In this document: one piece after another, positions 43,911 through 55,735 of the stretch | How the letters are laid out: each line of letters begins with the position of its first letter | Numbering within the stretch: position 1 is the stretch's first letter | DNA from: Onthophagus taurus | Lineage: Eukaryota; Arthropoda; Insecta; Coleoptera; Scarabaeidae | Length of the DNA: 64,000 bases | Direction: 5' to 3' | Assembly (NCBI RefSeq): GCF_036711975.1 | Contig: NC_091968.1 | Location: 15,934,001-15,998,000, forward strand | The notes under the pieces: generated by a model | The model's input: only the letters and a program-made list of their open reading frames with translations | Databases searched by the model: none | Told to the model about the DNA's origin: nothing | Position numbers and translations under genes: made by a program

Positions 43911-44096
43911 ATTCTGTATAAATCATTCTTTTTCTTAAAGCTAAATAAAATCCTTATATCTAAATCTTTAAATTTAAATTTACAGCTAAATTCTGTATAA
44001 ACCCGGCATAAGTAAGGTAAGTTCTTAGTTACTTATAGTACTTTTCGGTACTATATAAACTGCTCTCGTTTTTTAAAATTTACTTGTGTGTTTAAC

Positions 44097-44984
44097 ATGG
44101 CTGAGGTAAGTTGGATATTTTGATCATAATATTAGATATAATTTTATTGTTTTTAGAGTACTGAATTCTGCATGTTTCCACTGCGTTTGGTTGAAGGAGA
44201 GGAGACTTAGTGAACCGTCTGAGGGAATGGGGTTTTCATTCCCAATGAAGGCGATTATAAGCAGATTAGATTACTAGAGCAATTTATTGATGGATATTTG
44301 TGGGTATGCAACGGACGTGTTTCCATTAGGAAAGAGAAAAAGCAAAAGTGTGGTACGACTGTATCGTTTCGAACCGATACATTTTTTGCACAGTCTAAGT
44401 TGGAAATATCCCAAATTTAAGGTTTCATCTTTTTGTAGGTGGAGAAAGGTAATCTTGCACTTATCGCAAAGCTAACCAATATGTCCTTAAGAACTGCGGT
44501 CGACTGGGCATCATTCTGTCGGGAGGTCGTATTGGATAAATACCTGGTGCACCCGGAGATGTTAGGCGGTCCGGACTCTGTCGTCGAGATTGACTAAAGT
44601 AAATTTGGCCGGCGAAAATATCACCGTGGACACTGCGTGGAGGGCCAATGGGTTTTTGGCGGATACGAACGTGGAACAGGGCGCGTGTTCATGGAGACCG
44701 TAGAGGACAGATCAGCGGATACCCTTCTCCCCATCATCAAAAAATGGATACGGCCAGGTACCACCATAATATCCGATTATTGGAGGGCCTACGATTGTTT
44801 GGACATGGAAGGGTACGTGCATTTAAAAGTTAACCATTCGATTAATTTTGTAGACCCCGAAACAGGCGCGCATACTAACGCCATAGAGAGTACGTGGCAA
44901 CATGCTAAGGGTAGTATGTCCTCCTCAGGCCGGACGAAGACCCATCTGCCCAGTAATCTTGCGAGGTATACATATGTTTCTTAA
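44097..44984 (+). pseudogene. Merlin transposase (copy 2), with stops
   Basis: A short first exon (MAE, 44097) is followed by GTAAG and an acceptor TTTTTAG at 44156. The frame is disturbed up to about 44440, after which NMSLRTAVDWASFCREVVLD and VVEID-SKFGRRKYHRG are readable. The codon right after the first catalytic D is TAA (44596) where Glu is expected. From 44637 the DDE_Tnp_IS1595 core is clean: EGQWVFGGYERGTGRVF, TIISDYWRAYDC (second D), and GAHTNAIESTWQHAKG (catalytic E). The 3' end is interrupted by a piggyBac at 44985. Confidence 0.83.
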
Positions 44985-47208
44985 CCCTCATCCGGACTTT
45001 GTGTCAAATTGACACAATTTTCAAAATTAATTGATGATATTTTTGTTATTTACGGTCGAATCAACTAGATATTTTGGCTCAGTGAACGAATTCATATTTA
45101 TTTTAAATTTCCATTTTTGTTTTTGCCATAATTGTTACCTAGTAGCCGGAAAAAAAAGCATCCTTAATCCGGACTTTATGTGTCAGATTGACACAGCGTA
45201 AAGTGACACTTTACTAGGTCCCAATTTTGACTTTGCAAGCAGATGTTATTGTAACAGGTTGTCGTAACAGGTCTTTGCAATAAAAATTTCATTCTAAACA
45301 ATTCATTTAGTGAATGCGTGCTTACTATGGATTGCTTTTATTAGCTGGTGTTTATCGTTCTAAAGGTGAATGTATTGAAGAATTGTGGAATGATAAACAT
45401 GGCCGCCCAATTTTCGCTGCAACTATGGCAATTAGCCGATTCAAAGACATCAACCGTTGTCTACGATTCGACGATAAAGAGCAAAGAGAAAACGAAAAAG
45501 ATAAACTTGCTCCTATTCGCTTTATTTTTGATAATTGGGTTCAACGGTTGAAACAGACGTATATTCCGGGAGATTTTGTTACTGTTGATGAGCAATTGCT
45601 TCCGTTTCGTGGCCGTGTACCATTCAAGCAGTACATCCCATCAAAACCGGCCAAATATGGCATCAAATTATGGGTTGCAACTGACTCTGAGACGTACTAT
45701 GCATATAATTTTCAAGTGTATACAGGTCGTGATAAAAATTGTGCTCGTGAAACAAGTCAAGGGGAACGTGTTGTTCTTGATATGTGTGAAGGTAACTTCT
45801 TCGTATATTCTAGTTTTTTTTTTATTTCGATCTTTTTCTTCCGTTAGGGCTAAATGGAGAAATGTCACTTGCGATAATTTTTTCACATCGTATCGTTTGG
45901 CATGTGAATTGAAAAAACGCCAAATGACAATCGTCGGTACGATTCGCAAAAATCGAAAAGAAATTCCACCCATCTTGGTCAATATGAAAAAACAACCATT
46001 GCACCACACCGAGTTCGTTTATGACCACCATATTCGAGCATGTATGTTGTCATATGTTCCGAAGACACGTTGATTTGTTACTTTACTTTCGACGTATCAT
46101 TCGACTGTTCGAATTGACATCAACGATTCCGCCAATCCTGAGAAGAAACCGGACATAATAAAATTGTACAATAAAACAAAGGGTGGCGTCGACGTGTTAG
46201 ACCAGATGGTTGGTACGTATCGATGCAAGCGAAAAGTGAATAGGTGGCCTGTTGCACTGTTTTGTAACATGCTTGACATTTCTGCTTACAATGCTTTCGT
46301 TTTATTTACCCAAATGAATACCAATTGGAATAGTGCAAAAAGAAGTTTTCGCAGAAAATTATTTTTGATAGAAATCGACCAAGCATTATGTTTTCCTTAT
46401 ATGAAGCAACGAAACACCAGACCACGGGGTACAAATGCGCTGGCTGTTGTAGATAGCGCCCGCAAGCAATCAAATGAACAACCATCAACATCGGGTGCTT
46501 CAAATTCGCAAGATGCACATGTATCATCACCAGAGCCGCGGTGTTTCGGGCTGTTGATGTCACCATCTGTATAGAGCAGCGAACGGGTTATAGTGTAGTA
46601 GTAACATGCTTCTATCAAGATACTGGTTAAATGCTGGCCTATGTAAAATTTGGGGGGGTTCTCTGCGGTGCAACGTTCAATACGTGTTTGGCCGATTGTC
46701 CGACTAAAACTCAACCAGTGGCGTGGTATACTATATGTGGCGTGATGTGGCCCGAGTCTCTACCGTAAGGCGACGAGCCGCCAATGAGTTGCCTGACAAC
46801 GTCGCGGCTCTGATCATCACCATTATTATTGGAACACGCACCACCGATCAAAAAAAGAGCCCGTTGTCACATGTGCCCATCTCGCCCAAACAGTAATCTA
46901 CACAGCATTCGCTGCGACAAATGTGTGAAATACGTTTGTCCAGCTCATCGATTTACTGTTTGTGAGGATTGTGTAAAGTTGATTAGCTAAATGATTTTTT
47001 GGGTTATTCTCCTTTTTGTATATGAAATTTGTATGTATTTTTTTCAATAAAATAAAAAAAAGTAAAGAAATATCTTTATTTTCATCTATTCATATGCATT
47101 CACTCAAACCTATCATAAGAAAAATAGACAGACAATTATTGTCTGCCATTGTGTCAATTTGATACATGAAGTCCGGATTTGGTTCTAGAAACGAAGTCCG
47201 GATGAGGG
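44985..47208. mobile_element. Second piggyBac family, decayed
   Basis: CCCTCATCCGGACTTTGTG starts at 44985 and its partner CGAAGTCCGGATGAGGG ends at 47208. Both flanks are TTAA (44981-44984 and 47209-47212). TCCGGACTT and TGTCAATTTGA motifs recur in both subterminal regions. It interrupts the 3' end of Merlin copy 2. Confidence 0.92.
45314..46989 (+). pseudogene. piggyBac transposase (PGBD4-like), broken
   Basis: The first piece (45314-45790) gives RAYYGLLLLAGVYRSKGECI, then VTVDEQLLPFRGRVPFKQYI with the first catalytic D. A GTAACT...TTCCGTTAG stretch near 45793-45846 may be an intron. The frame then gives VTCDNFFTSYRLACELKKRQ (second D), and after a stop KGGVDVLDQMVGTY (third D) from 46164. 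The Cys-rich C-terminal domain (CHMCPSRPNSN... CDKCVKYVCPAHR... CEDC) is at about 46850-46989, separated by about 200 bases of unrelated sequence (46565-46770). The N-terminal acidic part is missing. Confidence 0.82.
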
Positions 47209-47212
47209 TTAA

Positions 47213-47562
47213 GCGAGCGAGATAGCAGAGTGCACGACCTTCCCTGGTAAATTGCACGAGCCGCTCCGTGTCTTTTACACTCGTTTACGTACGAAACTTT
47301 TTACACATTGCTTGTTCAGATTGAGGCCATCCTTAATTACCAGCCATTAACCCCATTATCCACCGATCCCAATGATACGACTCCATTAACCCCGTCACAC
47401 TTGTGTGTATGGAGCGGCAAGCTTAGGATATTTTATTGTATTATTTGTTTGTTTAGTTAAGTGTTGAAATGCGTTGTTGTGTTTATATTTAAGTCTTTAG
47501 GTAAGAGTTTTAGTTATAATTTTAAATAAAAGAGGAGCTGCTTGCGAGCTCTAAACTGTAGC
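47213..47562 (+). pseudogene. BEL/Pao integrase fragment
   Basis: About 47333-47404 encodes QIEAILNYQPLTPLSTDPND, clearly like the integrase region QIEAILNSRPLSPLSTDPND of the BEL pol at 5764. It is followed by an AATAAA-type signal in AAATAAAAGAGG (47523). Too short and decayed for more. Confidence 0.65.
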
Positions 47563-47755
47563 AATGAATCGTAATTTTTGCAACGATGACGAAGACTTTG
47601 TCAAAAACATAATTTTTTCGACGAAGGGACATTTACATTGAGTGGGAAGTAAATAGACAAAGTTGTCGGTATTGCGCTACCCAAAATCCAAATTAGCTAA
47701 GAAAGTCGCACACCCAATATCCGCAAAAGATTTGAGTAAACCTTAAGTGCAACCA
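47563..47755 (+). repeat. Inverted copy of mariner sequence 48697-48890
   Basis: The 190 bases match the reverse complement of 48697-48890 with only a few differences. They encode FVKNIIFS... (first catalytic block of a mariner-like transposase, with a small deletion). This copy lies outside the Ginger and foldback-mariner boundaries. Confidence 0.85.
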
Positions 47756-48046
47756 ATATCACAATATAGGTATTGCAATACACGATTTGCGTATTTGGTT
47801 GCATACTTGCAATGATGACATCGGGTACGATAATTAATTAACACAGTGTATATGTTACAGTCAAAACTCGTTCTCCGTCAAAACTAGTTTTAACCACAGA
47901 AATCGGTCAAAAATAGTTTTGACTGCAAGCCGCGGTCAAAATCCGTTTTGACTGATATACAGTGTGTCCGTAAAGTAACGGATATAGGCGATAAAATCAT
48001 AATAAATGGTTTATGGGAAAATCCCTGAAACGAGTCTAAAGATTTA

Positions 48047-48294
48047 AATTTTTTGCAATTTTTTGCAATTTTTTGCAATTTTTTGCAATTTTTTGCAATT
48101 TTTTGCAATTTTTTGCCATTTTTTGCCATTTTTTGCAATTTTTTGCAATTTTTTGCAATTTTTTGCAATTTTTTGCAATTTTTTGCAATTTTTTGCAATT
48201 TTTTGCAATTTTTTGCAATTTTTTGCAATTTTTTGCAATTTTTTGCAATTTTTTGCAATTTTTTGCAATTTTTTGCAATTTTTTGCAATTTTTT
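48047..48294. repeat. 10-bp minisatellite (TTTTGCAATT) x about 24
   Basis: The unit TTTTGCAATT repeats without gaps; only two units (48111-48130) differ (TTTTGCCATT). A 10-bp unit gives a 10-residue peptide period in all frames, so six open frames occur; none is a gene. Confidence 0.97.
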
Positions 48295-48689
48295 GGTGCA
48301 GTTTTCTAATTTTGTCCGCCATTTTTAAACGAGTTATGACGTCATCGATATTTTTTTTAAATGGCAATCCCCCATTTTTATTGCGGAATATGAAAGAGGA
48401 TTTTTTTCTGAATCTAGTACAGTCAATATTAATATTGGTTACATAAGAAAATTTTCTAGAAAAATTTTAATTACTTCAAATTTGTATAATGATATAAATA
48501 GCAGTAGCCATGAGTAACTATGGTAACCAATTATTCTAAACAATTCCCTGAGTGTCAAAAACTGATTTAGTATAGCTTCTTGAAGTGTGGTGGCGCGCCA
48601 TCTTGTTGGAATAACTGCCGTTGTAATTGAGTTGTGTCAACATTATCGGGATGGAAGGAATGACATCGTTTTGAAAAAATTTAAACATC

Positions 48690-49094
48690 TCTTTCCACTT
48701 AAGGTTTACTCAAATCTTTTGCGGATATTTGGTGTGCGACTTTCTTAGCTAATTTGGATTTTGGGTAGCGCAATACCGACAACTTTGTCTATTTACTTCT
48801 CCACTCAATGTAAATGTCCCTTCGTCGAAAAAATTATGTTTTTGACAAAGTCTTCGTCATCGTTGCAAAAACTACGATTCATTGCTCGTGAATCAGGTTT
48901 ACTTTATGGGAATGATATTTTGCGGGTTTTAAAATTTTATGAACTGTTGATTTACTAATGTCGAAATTAGACCCAATACCAATTAGAACCACGATTTGTT
49001 GAACTTCCCTTGCAACATTTAGTAGGCCAGACTTCGAGAAATACTTCGAGAGATGGCCATCCTGTTTAAATTTAGTCACAGCTAGGCTCACCAT
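48690..49094 (-). pseudogene. Mariner-like transposase remnant
   Basis: The minus-strand frame 49094-48879 gives VSLAVTKFKQDGHLSKYF and a helix-turn-helix with SNFDISKSTVHKILKPAKYH, as in DUF4817-type mariner proteins. The following part (NDDEDFVKNIIFS...) is the start of the catalytic domain. The rest is deleted. Confidence 0.7.
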
Positions 49095-49584
49095 ACTTTG
49101 ACTAATAAGTTTGCGATCAGGATATGTTGTATTAAAGAGGTCAACTACTTACTAAATCAGTTTTTGACACTTAGGAAATTGTTTAAAATAATTGGTTACC
49201 ATAGTTACTCATGGCTACTGCTATTTTCATCATGTCAACAAATCTGAAGTAGTTAAACTTTAAAGTAATTTTTCTCGAAAATTTTCTTATGTAAGCAATA
49301 TTAATATTAACTGTATTAGATTCAGAAAAAAATCTTCTTTCATACTCCGTAATAAAAGTGGGGGATTGCCATTTGAAAAAAAATACCGATGACGTCATAA
49401 CTTGCTTAAAAATGGCGGAAGAAATTTAAAATCTACACCAAACAATTGCAAAAAATTTAAATCTTTTATTGCCTGTATCCGTTTCTTTACCGACACACTG
49501 TATATCGGTCAATACTATTTATAACTGAAAAATAGCGGTCAAAGAGGGTTTTGACTGAGAGTGTCAGTCAAAACCAAAAACGAG

Positions 49585-50480
49585 GTGGGGCGTAATACAA
49601 CGGGGGTGCAGTGCGAGGTATGTAAAACTTGGTTTCACGCCAAATGCGTCAACTTGCCGCAGTCTTGTAGATCGTCGAGCCTCTCGCCTGTTCCTATCCA
49701 CGCCTACCGACATCTGCTGTTACTTTGGAGGCTGTTTATGGTATGATTAAGGAGATTCGCTCTGATATGCGTTCGATGAATAGCAGGTACGAAGAGATGG
49801 TCGAGTCAATGCAGTTTTGTAGCCAGCGCGTATCCGATTTCGAGGTGTCCATGAAGCGTCTTGATGACCGTCTCAAAATAATCAATAAATTAAATGATGA
49901 GAACTTGCACCTAAAAAAACAGGTTGCAGAATTATCGGGACGAGTGGCGGATCTCGAGCAATATTCCCGCCGTAGCAATTTGGAGGTCCAGGGTGTGCCT
50001 GAGAAGGATGGCGAGGATCTGGTTGCCGTTGTTGGGTGTCTGACTGATTTTCTTGGGGTTCCGGTTTCGAGCGTCGATGTGGATGCTGTTCATCGCGTTC
50101 CGCACGGTCCAGGCGCCGCGGGCACCGTAGTGCGTCGGCTGACGTCTCCGAAGTCGATCGTGATCCGTTTTTGCAGCCGTCTCAAACGGGACAACTTCTT
50201 AGCGGCTGCTAAGCTCAAAAGAAGATCAGCGCCGGCTGGGTCGCCGCCAGGACTTGCGATCCGGGGTGTATCGGATCGTTGTTTTATCAACGAACATTTA
50301 ACGCCTGCGAACAAGGTTCTTTTCGCGAGGGCAAGGAGGGTTGCTAAGGAAAAGAATTATAAATATGTATGGACCCGCAACTGTCAAATCTTTGTTCGTA
50401 AAAGTGATGATGCTCTCGTCCTTTGCCTTTCAGGTGTGAAGCCGATGTGGACAGGATGTAATCGGTTTTGGCAACACTAA
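49585..50480 (+). pseudogene. CR1-group LINE ORF1
   Basis: A PHD-type zinc finger (VQCEVCKTWFHAKCVNLP) starts at about 49603. After a frameshift near 49720 a coiled coil (HLKKQVAELSGRVADLEQY) leads to SRRSNLEVQGVPE, an RNA-binding type domain typical of ORF1 of CR1/L2-group LINEs, and ends KYVWTRNCQIFVRKSDD. PHD plus this domain points to CR1 rather than Jockey proper. The stop at 50478 is about 40 bases before ORF2. Confidence 0.75.
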
Positions 50481-51021
50481 ATCGTTCATAAATTTGATTA
50501 TATGTTACTGATCACTATGCCTTCAATTGGTTTTTATTATCAAAATGTGCAAGGTCTAACAACAAAGTTGAAATCCTTTTACACTAACTTATTGAATTCT
50601 GATTTTGATGTTGTTTGCTTAACCGAGACCTGGTTGCATCCTGGCATACACTCGGCAGAATAGTTTCCGGATCGCTTTAACGTATTCAGGTGCGATCGAG
50701 CATACGGCAACGATGGGGATGGTTCGATGGGTGGGGGAGTTTTAATTGGTGTGTCTACTGCTATATCAGCGGTAGCCCGTTCTGACTGGTTTGTGAATCT
50801 GGAGGTAGTGAGTGTAACGCTTAGAGCCAGGGGTTCTTCGTTACATGTTTGTTGTGTTTATATCCGTCCAAATGATAATTTAGCATTATATTCATTCATG
50901 GATCAGCTTACTGTACTCACACGGCGGTATTCTGGCGACGAATTTCTTATATGTGGCGATTTTAACTTGCCAGAAATTAAATGGGAGATTGATCTCTGCT
51001 CTCGTCATTGTGTACCGTCGC

Positions 51022-53327
51022 TTCCAACGTAGATCCAACGTTGCCTACATCATACAGACCAATTTGCCTGTTAAACATACTTGGTAAAATATTTGAAAAA
51101 ATATTATGTAACAGACTCCAGGCACATAGAGAGGAACTGGGTAGAATACATCCAAATCAGTATGCCTACAGAAAAGGCAAATCTACTGAAGATGCTATCA
51201 ATACAGTTGTTGAGGAAGTAAAGAACATTATGTCAAAGTACGTCATATCGATTTTCAGCGACATATCTGGTGCCTTCGATAATTTATGGTGGCCAGCACT
51301 TTTCAAAAGATTTAAAGACATAGCACATAGATATAGCACAAAGACATAACTGTCCAACAGCACTCTATAAGACCTTTAGAAGTTACTGTCAGGACAGATA
51401 TGCAACGATTCAATGTGGACAGAACCAACAAACTACGAAACGAATTACCAAAGGATGTCCACAAGGATCAGTATGCGGCCCGATGTTCTGGGACGTGGTA
51501 GTTGAAGACCTGCTGTACTTTCTCGACACCGCTGAACAAGTCACTGCTACCGTTGCGTATGCAGATGACTTATTATTACTGATAGAAGGAAATAGCCGAA
51601 AGGAAATTGACAAAATCAAACGAAGCTTTGAAATTGGTGTCGGGATGGTGCGCGGGAAACAAACTATCACTGTCGAAAGAAAAGACAACTTACTCCGTAA
51701 TGAAAGGGAATTTTAAAGGGGACCCGTCAATTAAAGTACAAGAAACGGTTGTTAAAAGAAGCCAGTGCAGTAGGTACCTTGGTGTCTACCTAGGCGAAAG
51801 ACTTAGCTATACGGAACACATTAACAAAACGTGCGAAGCAGCAACATCAGCGATGCACGCGATAGCAAGTCTGACAACCAGAACGTACAAGCTTCCGTTG
51901 AGCCTAATTACAATTTACATGAAGTCAGTAATGGCCGGAATTTTAACTTATGCTGCCAGCGTCTGGGTTGATAAAGCAGGACAGGTAAAGCCAACCGAAA
52001 GATTAAACAGAGCTCAGAGAAGCGTATTGATACGCTTAAGGAAGTTTTGAAAAGAGCAGCAACATATTGGTTTAAGAAAGGAAAAAGCGAGAAAGTTACC
52101 AGCCTGCTAGGCAGAGAAGTGTTGAGTAAAAAAGAAATCAATGAAGCCATTACTGACTTATGGCAAGACAGATGGAACAATTCAACAATCGGACGTAGAG
52201 TATTCGGGTTTTTTCCCGATATACGACAAAGAATGGAAATGGATCTAGACGTCGATAGTGGTCTTATTCATTTCCTTACAGGTCACGGTCCCTTTCCAGA
52301 GTATCTTTATAATAGAAAAATAGCCGCAACAAACATCCGTGAATGCGGAGAAGTGGGAACCCCGGAACATGTCATCTTTGATTGTATAAATATTGCCAAC
52401 GTTGAAAGTCAGAGAAATACGCTAAGAGGAAAACCAATATTGGAGATAATAACAAGCGACGACTTGAGCAAACAATTGAAAGTCATAATTAAAACAGTAG
52501 AAGATAAACATCTAAAACGATACCTACAAGACGAAGTAAACACGAGACCATAACAACTGGTCGATTCCAATGTCTGCAATGTTTTGGATACCGGTTTTAC
52601 CGAAGAACCGTCATTGCAGACACACATTATGGAAGTCAAGAAATCCCGATTTGAGACAAGCGCAAGCTTTAGTTTTAAGGTAGTTTTAATTCTAGTAGAG
52701 TAAGAGCATGCTTAGTATGTAAGGAGAAATAGAAATGGCAAAACGAGCTAGATGGTAGGTAACAGTGCGCCTCCACGTTGGCAGGACATGGAAAACGAAG
52801 TTTTGGTAACTGTGCAAACAGCAATAAAAATCCAAAACACGGCCAAGCACTGTTACTGCAGTCCTGTAATTTCTAATAGCTTAGAATCGCTTAATGAATG
52901 AATTTTTGTTTTTTGTAATTTTTATTTTTTATTTTATTCTTTTATATATATTCTTTTATTTTATTTTATTTCTGCATGTTATAATTAAAGGTAGATAAGA
53001 ATCAAAGTGCATGTTAATAATAAGTAGATAGGAATTAATAAAAAAAAACTGCATGTTAAAAAGTAGATAAATAGTATAATCAATAGTGTATATGTATTAA
53101 CCATAAACAAAGCATGGTACTAATTGGAAATGATAGAGCATGTAATTGATAAATTTTAAGCTAAGTTTTTTTTTGAATTTTGTTTCACTTTGTTATTTCT
53201 AGTTTTATTTCCTATAAAAAATGAATTAGTATTGTCAAATCAATTTTCTTTTTTTGTATAAAAAACGGTCTAGTTTTGTTTTCTAGTTGCTAGGCTGAAA
53301 TAAATAAATGTAAATGAAAAACAAAAA
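51022..53327 (+). mobile_element. R1-clade LINE, 5'-truncated
   Basis: It is flanked by TGTACCGTCGC (51011-51021 and 53328-53338), an 11-bp duplication of target-primed type. It contains the reverse transcriptase from YRPICLLNILGKIFEKILCN onward, and ends in an A-rich tail (ATAAATAAATGTAAATGAAA). The 5' endonuclease part is missing, as expected for incomplete reverse transcription. Confidence 0.9.
51040..52553 (+). pseudogene. R1-clade reverse transcriptase, C-terminal part
   Basis: The frames 51040-51349, about 51360-51600, 51607-52050 and 52047-52553 form one product with shifts. Motifs seen are QYAYRKGKSTEDAINTVVEE, SDISGAFDNLWW (motif A), ITKGCPQGSVCGPMFWD (motif B), VAYADDLLLLI (motif C) and CSRYLGVYLGERLSYTEHIN. 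The C-terminal zinc-type region GHGPFPEYLYNRKIA...CGEVGTPEHVIFDC is typical of R1/TRAS proteins. This is not a 28S insertion, so the family is probably a non-rDNA relative of R1. Confidence 0.86.
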
Positions 53328-54321
53328 TGTACCGTCGCCTTGCAGTAGTGCCCGATCTAGTGATTTTCTCGATGTTCTATCCCTCTGCGGCCTGAATCAA
53401 ATTAATCACCACCTTAATGCCTTCAACCATACTTTGGATCTCGTTATTACTAATTTTTATTCAATATCTGACATAGCACTGAGCGATACACCTTTAATTC
53501 GTGAGGACATATCTCACACTACTTTAGAGTTTTCCTGCACAGTAATCGCACCTCCAAATCTTAAAGATAACTTACCCGCTTGTTATATCTACAGAAAGCA
53601 AAATTGGACTTACTCAATTCCCTTTTTAACGGGATTAACTGGGAAAGAGAGTTGGAGGGCGATGATGTTGATAGTTCTGTAGAAACATTTTACGCTCACT
53701 TGCGTCAAGGCATTGACAACCATGTTCCCAAAATGTAAAAGCGAGTGAGTGGTTTCCCTGTGTGGTTTACGTTCAGTGCTGTGCGGGTGATTAATGAAAA
53801 GAGGAAGGCGCACAGGAAATGGAAGCGCTATGGAAATCATGTTGATTATCTTACTTTTTCTCTGTTGAGAGGGCGAGCAAAATTCCTTATTAACCGTGAT
53901 TATAAAAATTATATTAGCTGCGCAGAAACAAATATAACGCACAATCCCAAGCATTTTTGGTCATTTATAAAACGAAGAAAGGGCAATAATAATATACCGT
54001 CTGTGGTTTATTTGGACAACAGCACCGCTTGCGACCCTCGATCTATCTGTTCATTGTTTGCTGACTTTTTTCACTATGTGTACTCAGTCCCCCGGGCTGG
54101 TGTGGTATCTGGTGTCACGACCGGCTTCAATAGTGCAGATCCGGTTGCTTTGATCAGATGGAGGTTGAGGAGGCACTGGGAGGAATTGATGCTTCAAAAG
54201 GTCAGGGTCCTGATGGTATTCCTGCCATTATAATTAAAGAATGTTACGCATCTTTGTCACTTCCTGTAACCATTATTCTGAACAAATCGATTCAATCTGG
54301 AGTTTTTCCATGTCTTTGCAA

Positions 54322-54665
54322 GCAGGCACATATATAATAGATTAAAACGTTTTAATGTTATAAAAGTTTGTGGAATTAAAAAATTAGTTACAACAATGGA
54401 ACCCATGAAGTACTTTTTACCTGCTGAAGAAATTTACGACATAATTGATGCTGCCCATATTTCTATTGGACATGGCGAGAGCCACACCTTGTACTAGTGA
54501 TGAATTATTAATACTAACAGCAAGGAAAGATGCTCATTACAATTTGGCAAAGCAGGCGGAAAAAATGAAAAAATCAAGTGATCAATCACATCCACCATTG
54601 AATGTCGGAGATATCGTTACTATACCAGTTCCAGACGTGGACAGAGGAAAGGCGGAACCCGTAAT
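54322..54665 (+). pseudogene. Ginger (KRBA2-like) integrase fragment, core deleted
   Basis: NRLKRFNVIKVCGIKKLVTT and YFLPAEEIYDIIDAAHISIG are the region just before the integrase zinc finger. The frame then jumps to ARKDAHYNLAKQAEKMKKSS and NVGDIVTIPVPDVDRGK, which lie after the catalytic core in KRBA2-like proteins. The HHCC and DDE core between them is deleted (about 54480-54520). The C-terminal continuation is at 63046. Confidence 0.8.
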
Positions 54666-55735
54666 ATTATTGGATGATAGGAAAAAACATAGGAGCAGTT
54701 ACTTTAATTTGCAAACATATTGAAAGCTTGGGACAAAATACATCATTTTTGGATTTATTTATTTGTCATTGTTTTTTACATATAGAAAATCTATGTGCTC
54801 AGTCATTAAATATGTCTCACGTGATGTCAGTTGTCATTAATATTATTAACAAAATAAAAAATAGTTCATTAAAACACCGCCAGTTTCAAGAATACCTTCG
54901 CGAACTGGAGTCCAAGTACTGTGACCTAATATATTACGCCAAAATACGATGGTTTGATGGAGTCGTGGAAAATGTTTATTAAGATTTTGGAACCTCAGGG
55001 AAGAAATTAGAATTTTCATGAATGAGAACGGCGAAGACGTTCCACAATTATACGATGAAAAATGGTTGTTGGATTTGTGTTTCTTAATAGATATCACAAC
55101 TAAATTAAATGAACTAAATCAGAATCTTCAAGGAGAAAATAAATTAATTACGAATTGCTATCAAGACATAAAGACATTCATTGCTAAATTAAAATATTTT
55201 CAAAATCAACTGAAATCGAATAATGCCACACATTTCCCTCACTTAAATGATTTCGAAATGGAAAATAAACCCATTTCCGAATATTCGCATAATATTAAAG
55301 ATTTGCTTGAGGAATTTGAAAAAAGATTTGCCTACCTAGAAAAATTTGAACAAATGTTCAATATTTTTAATTGTCCATTTAATATTGATGTGAATTCAGC
55401 TCCAGGTTATTTACAACTGGAACTTATCGATCTGCAGTCCAACTCAGAAATGAAATTAAGGTTTGAGGACATCAATATAGTCGACTTTTATGGAAAATAT
55501 ATCCAGGAAGATAAATTTCCTAATTTGAAAAAATTAGCTATGTGTATTGTGGCAGCAAACGGCACAACATATCTCTGTGAGTCATTTTTTTCTAGATTAA
55601 AATTAGTCAAAACGAAAGACCGTAACAGGCTCACCGACGCAAATTTGACGAATCAGTTACGTTGTGCCACAACAAAATTAGAAGTTGATATTAAAAAAAT
55701 TTCAAATAAAATAAATAAACAAGTTTCACATTAAA
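54666..55735 (+). pseudogene. hAT transposase, GTF2IRD2/ZBED-like, C-terminal two thirds
   Basis: The fragment starts within the catalytic domain (GKNIGAVTLICKHIESLG), then has CHCFLHIENLCAQSLNMSHV and LIYYAKIRWFDG. After a small deletion a clean frame (55018-55734) gives EKWLLDLCFLIDITTKLNEL and the C-terminal TTYLCESFFSRLKLVKTKDR. It is the same group as the transposase at 20172-26160 but clearly a different family. The BED finger and the 5' end are absent. Confidence 0.85.

Larger units (their letters stand above)
47960..49500 (-). mobile_element. Foldback-type mariner with minisatellite
   Basis: CAGTGTGTCCGTAAAGTAAC and its partner ending at 49500 lie between TA dinucleotides, inside the left Ginger terminal repeat. 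Inverted similarity extends far inward (48300-48570 with 49160-49440, e.g. GCCATTTTTAA, GTTATGACGTCATCG, GCAGTAGCCATGAGTAAC). The centre encodes a transposase remnant on the minus strand. The left arm carries a 10-bp minisatellite that is a single copy in the right arm. Confidence 0.9.
50517..54321 (+). pseudogene. CR1-group LINE ORF2, split and 3'-truncated
   Basis: MPSIGFYYQNVQGLTTKLKS starts an AP endonuclease with VVCLTETWL, FLICGDFNLPEIKW and, after the inserted R1-type LINE, HTLDLVITNF. A TAG at 50661 and several shifts damage it. The linker (AHRKWKRYGNHVDYLTF, NPKHFWSFIKRRKGNN) leads to the start of reverse transcriptase (QGPDGIPAIIIKECYAS). It then stops at about 54321, where Ginger integrase sequence begins. 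The endonuclease frame joins exactly when the R1 element and one target copy are removed (51021 to 53339). Confidence 0.83.

Noticed and set aside
48047-48294. Possible CRISPR array
   Set aside because: The units are contiguous 10-bp tandem copies without spacers, in an animal genome.
47890-48446. Six overlapping open frames with KKLQKIAKNC or FCNFLQFFAI repeats
   Set aside because: They are the necessary result of a 10-bp minisatellite with no stop in any frame; not a protein gene.
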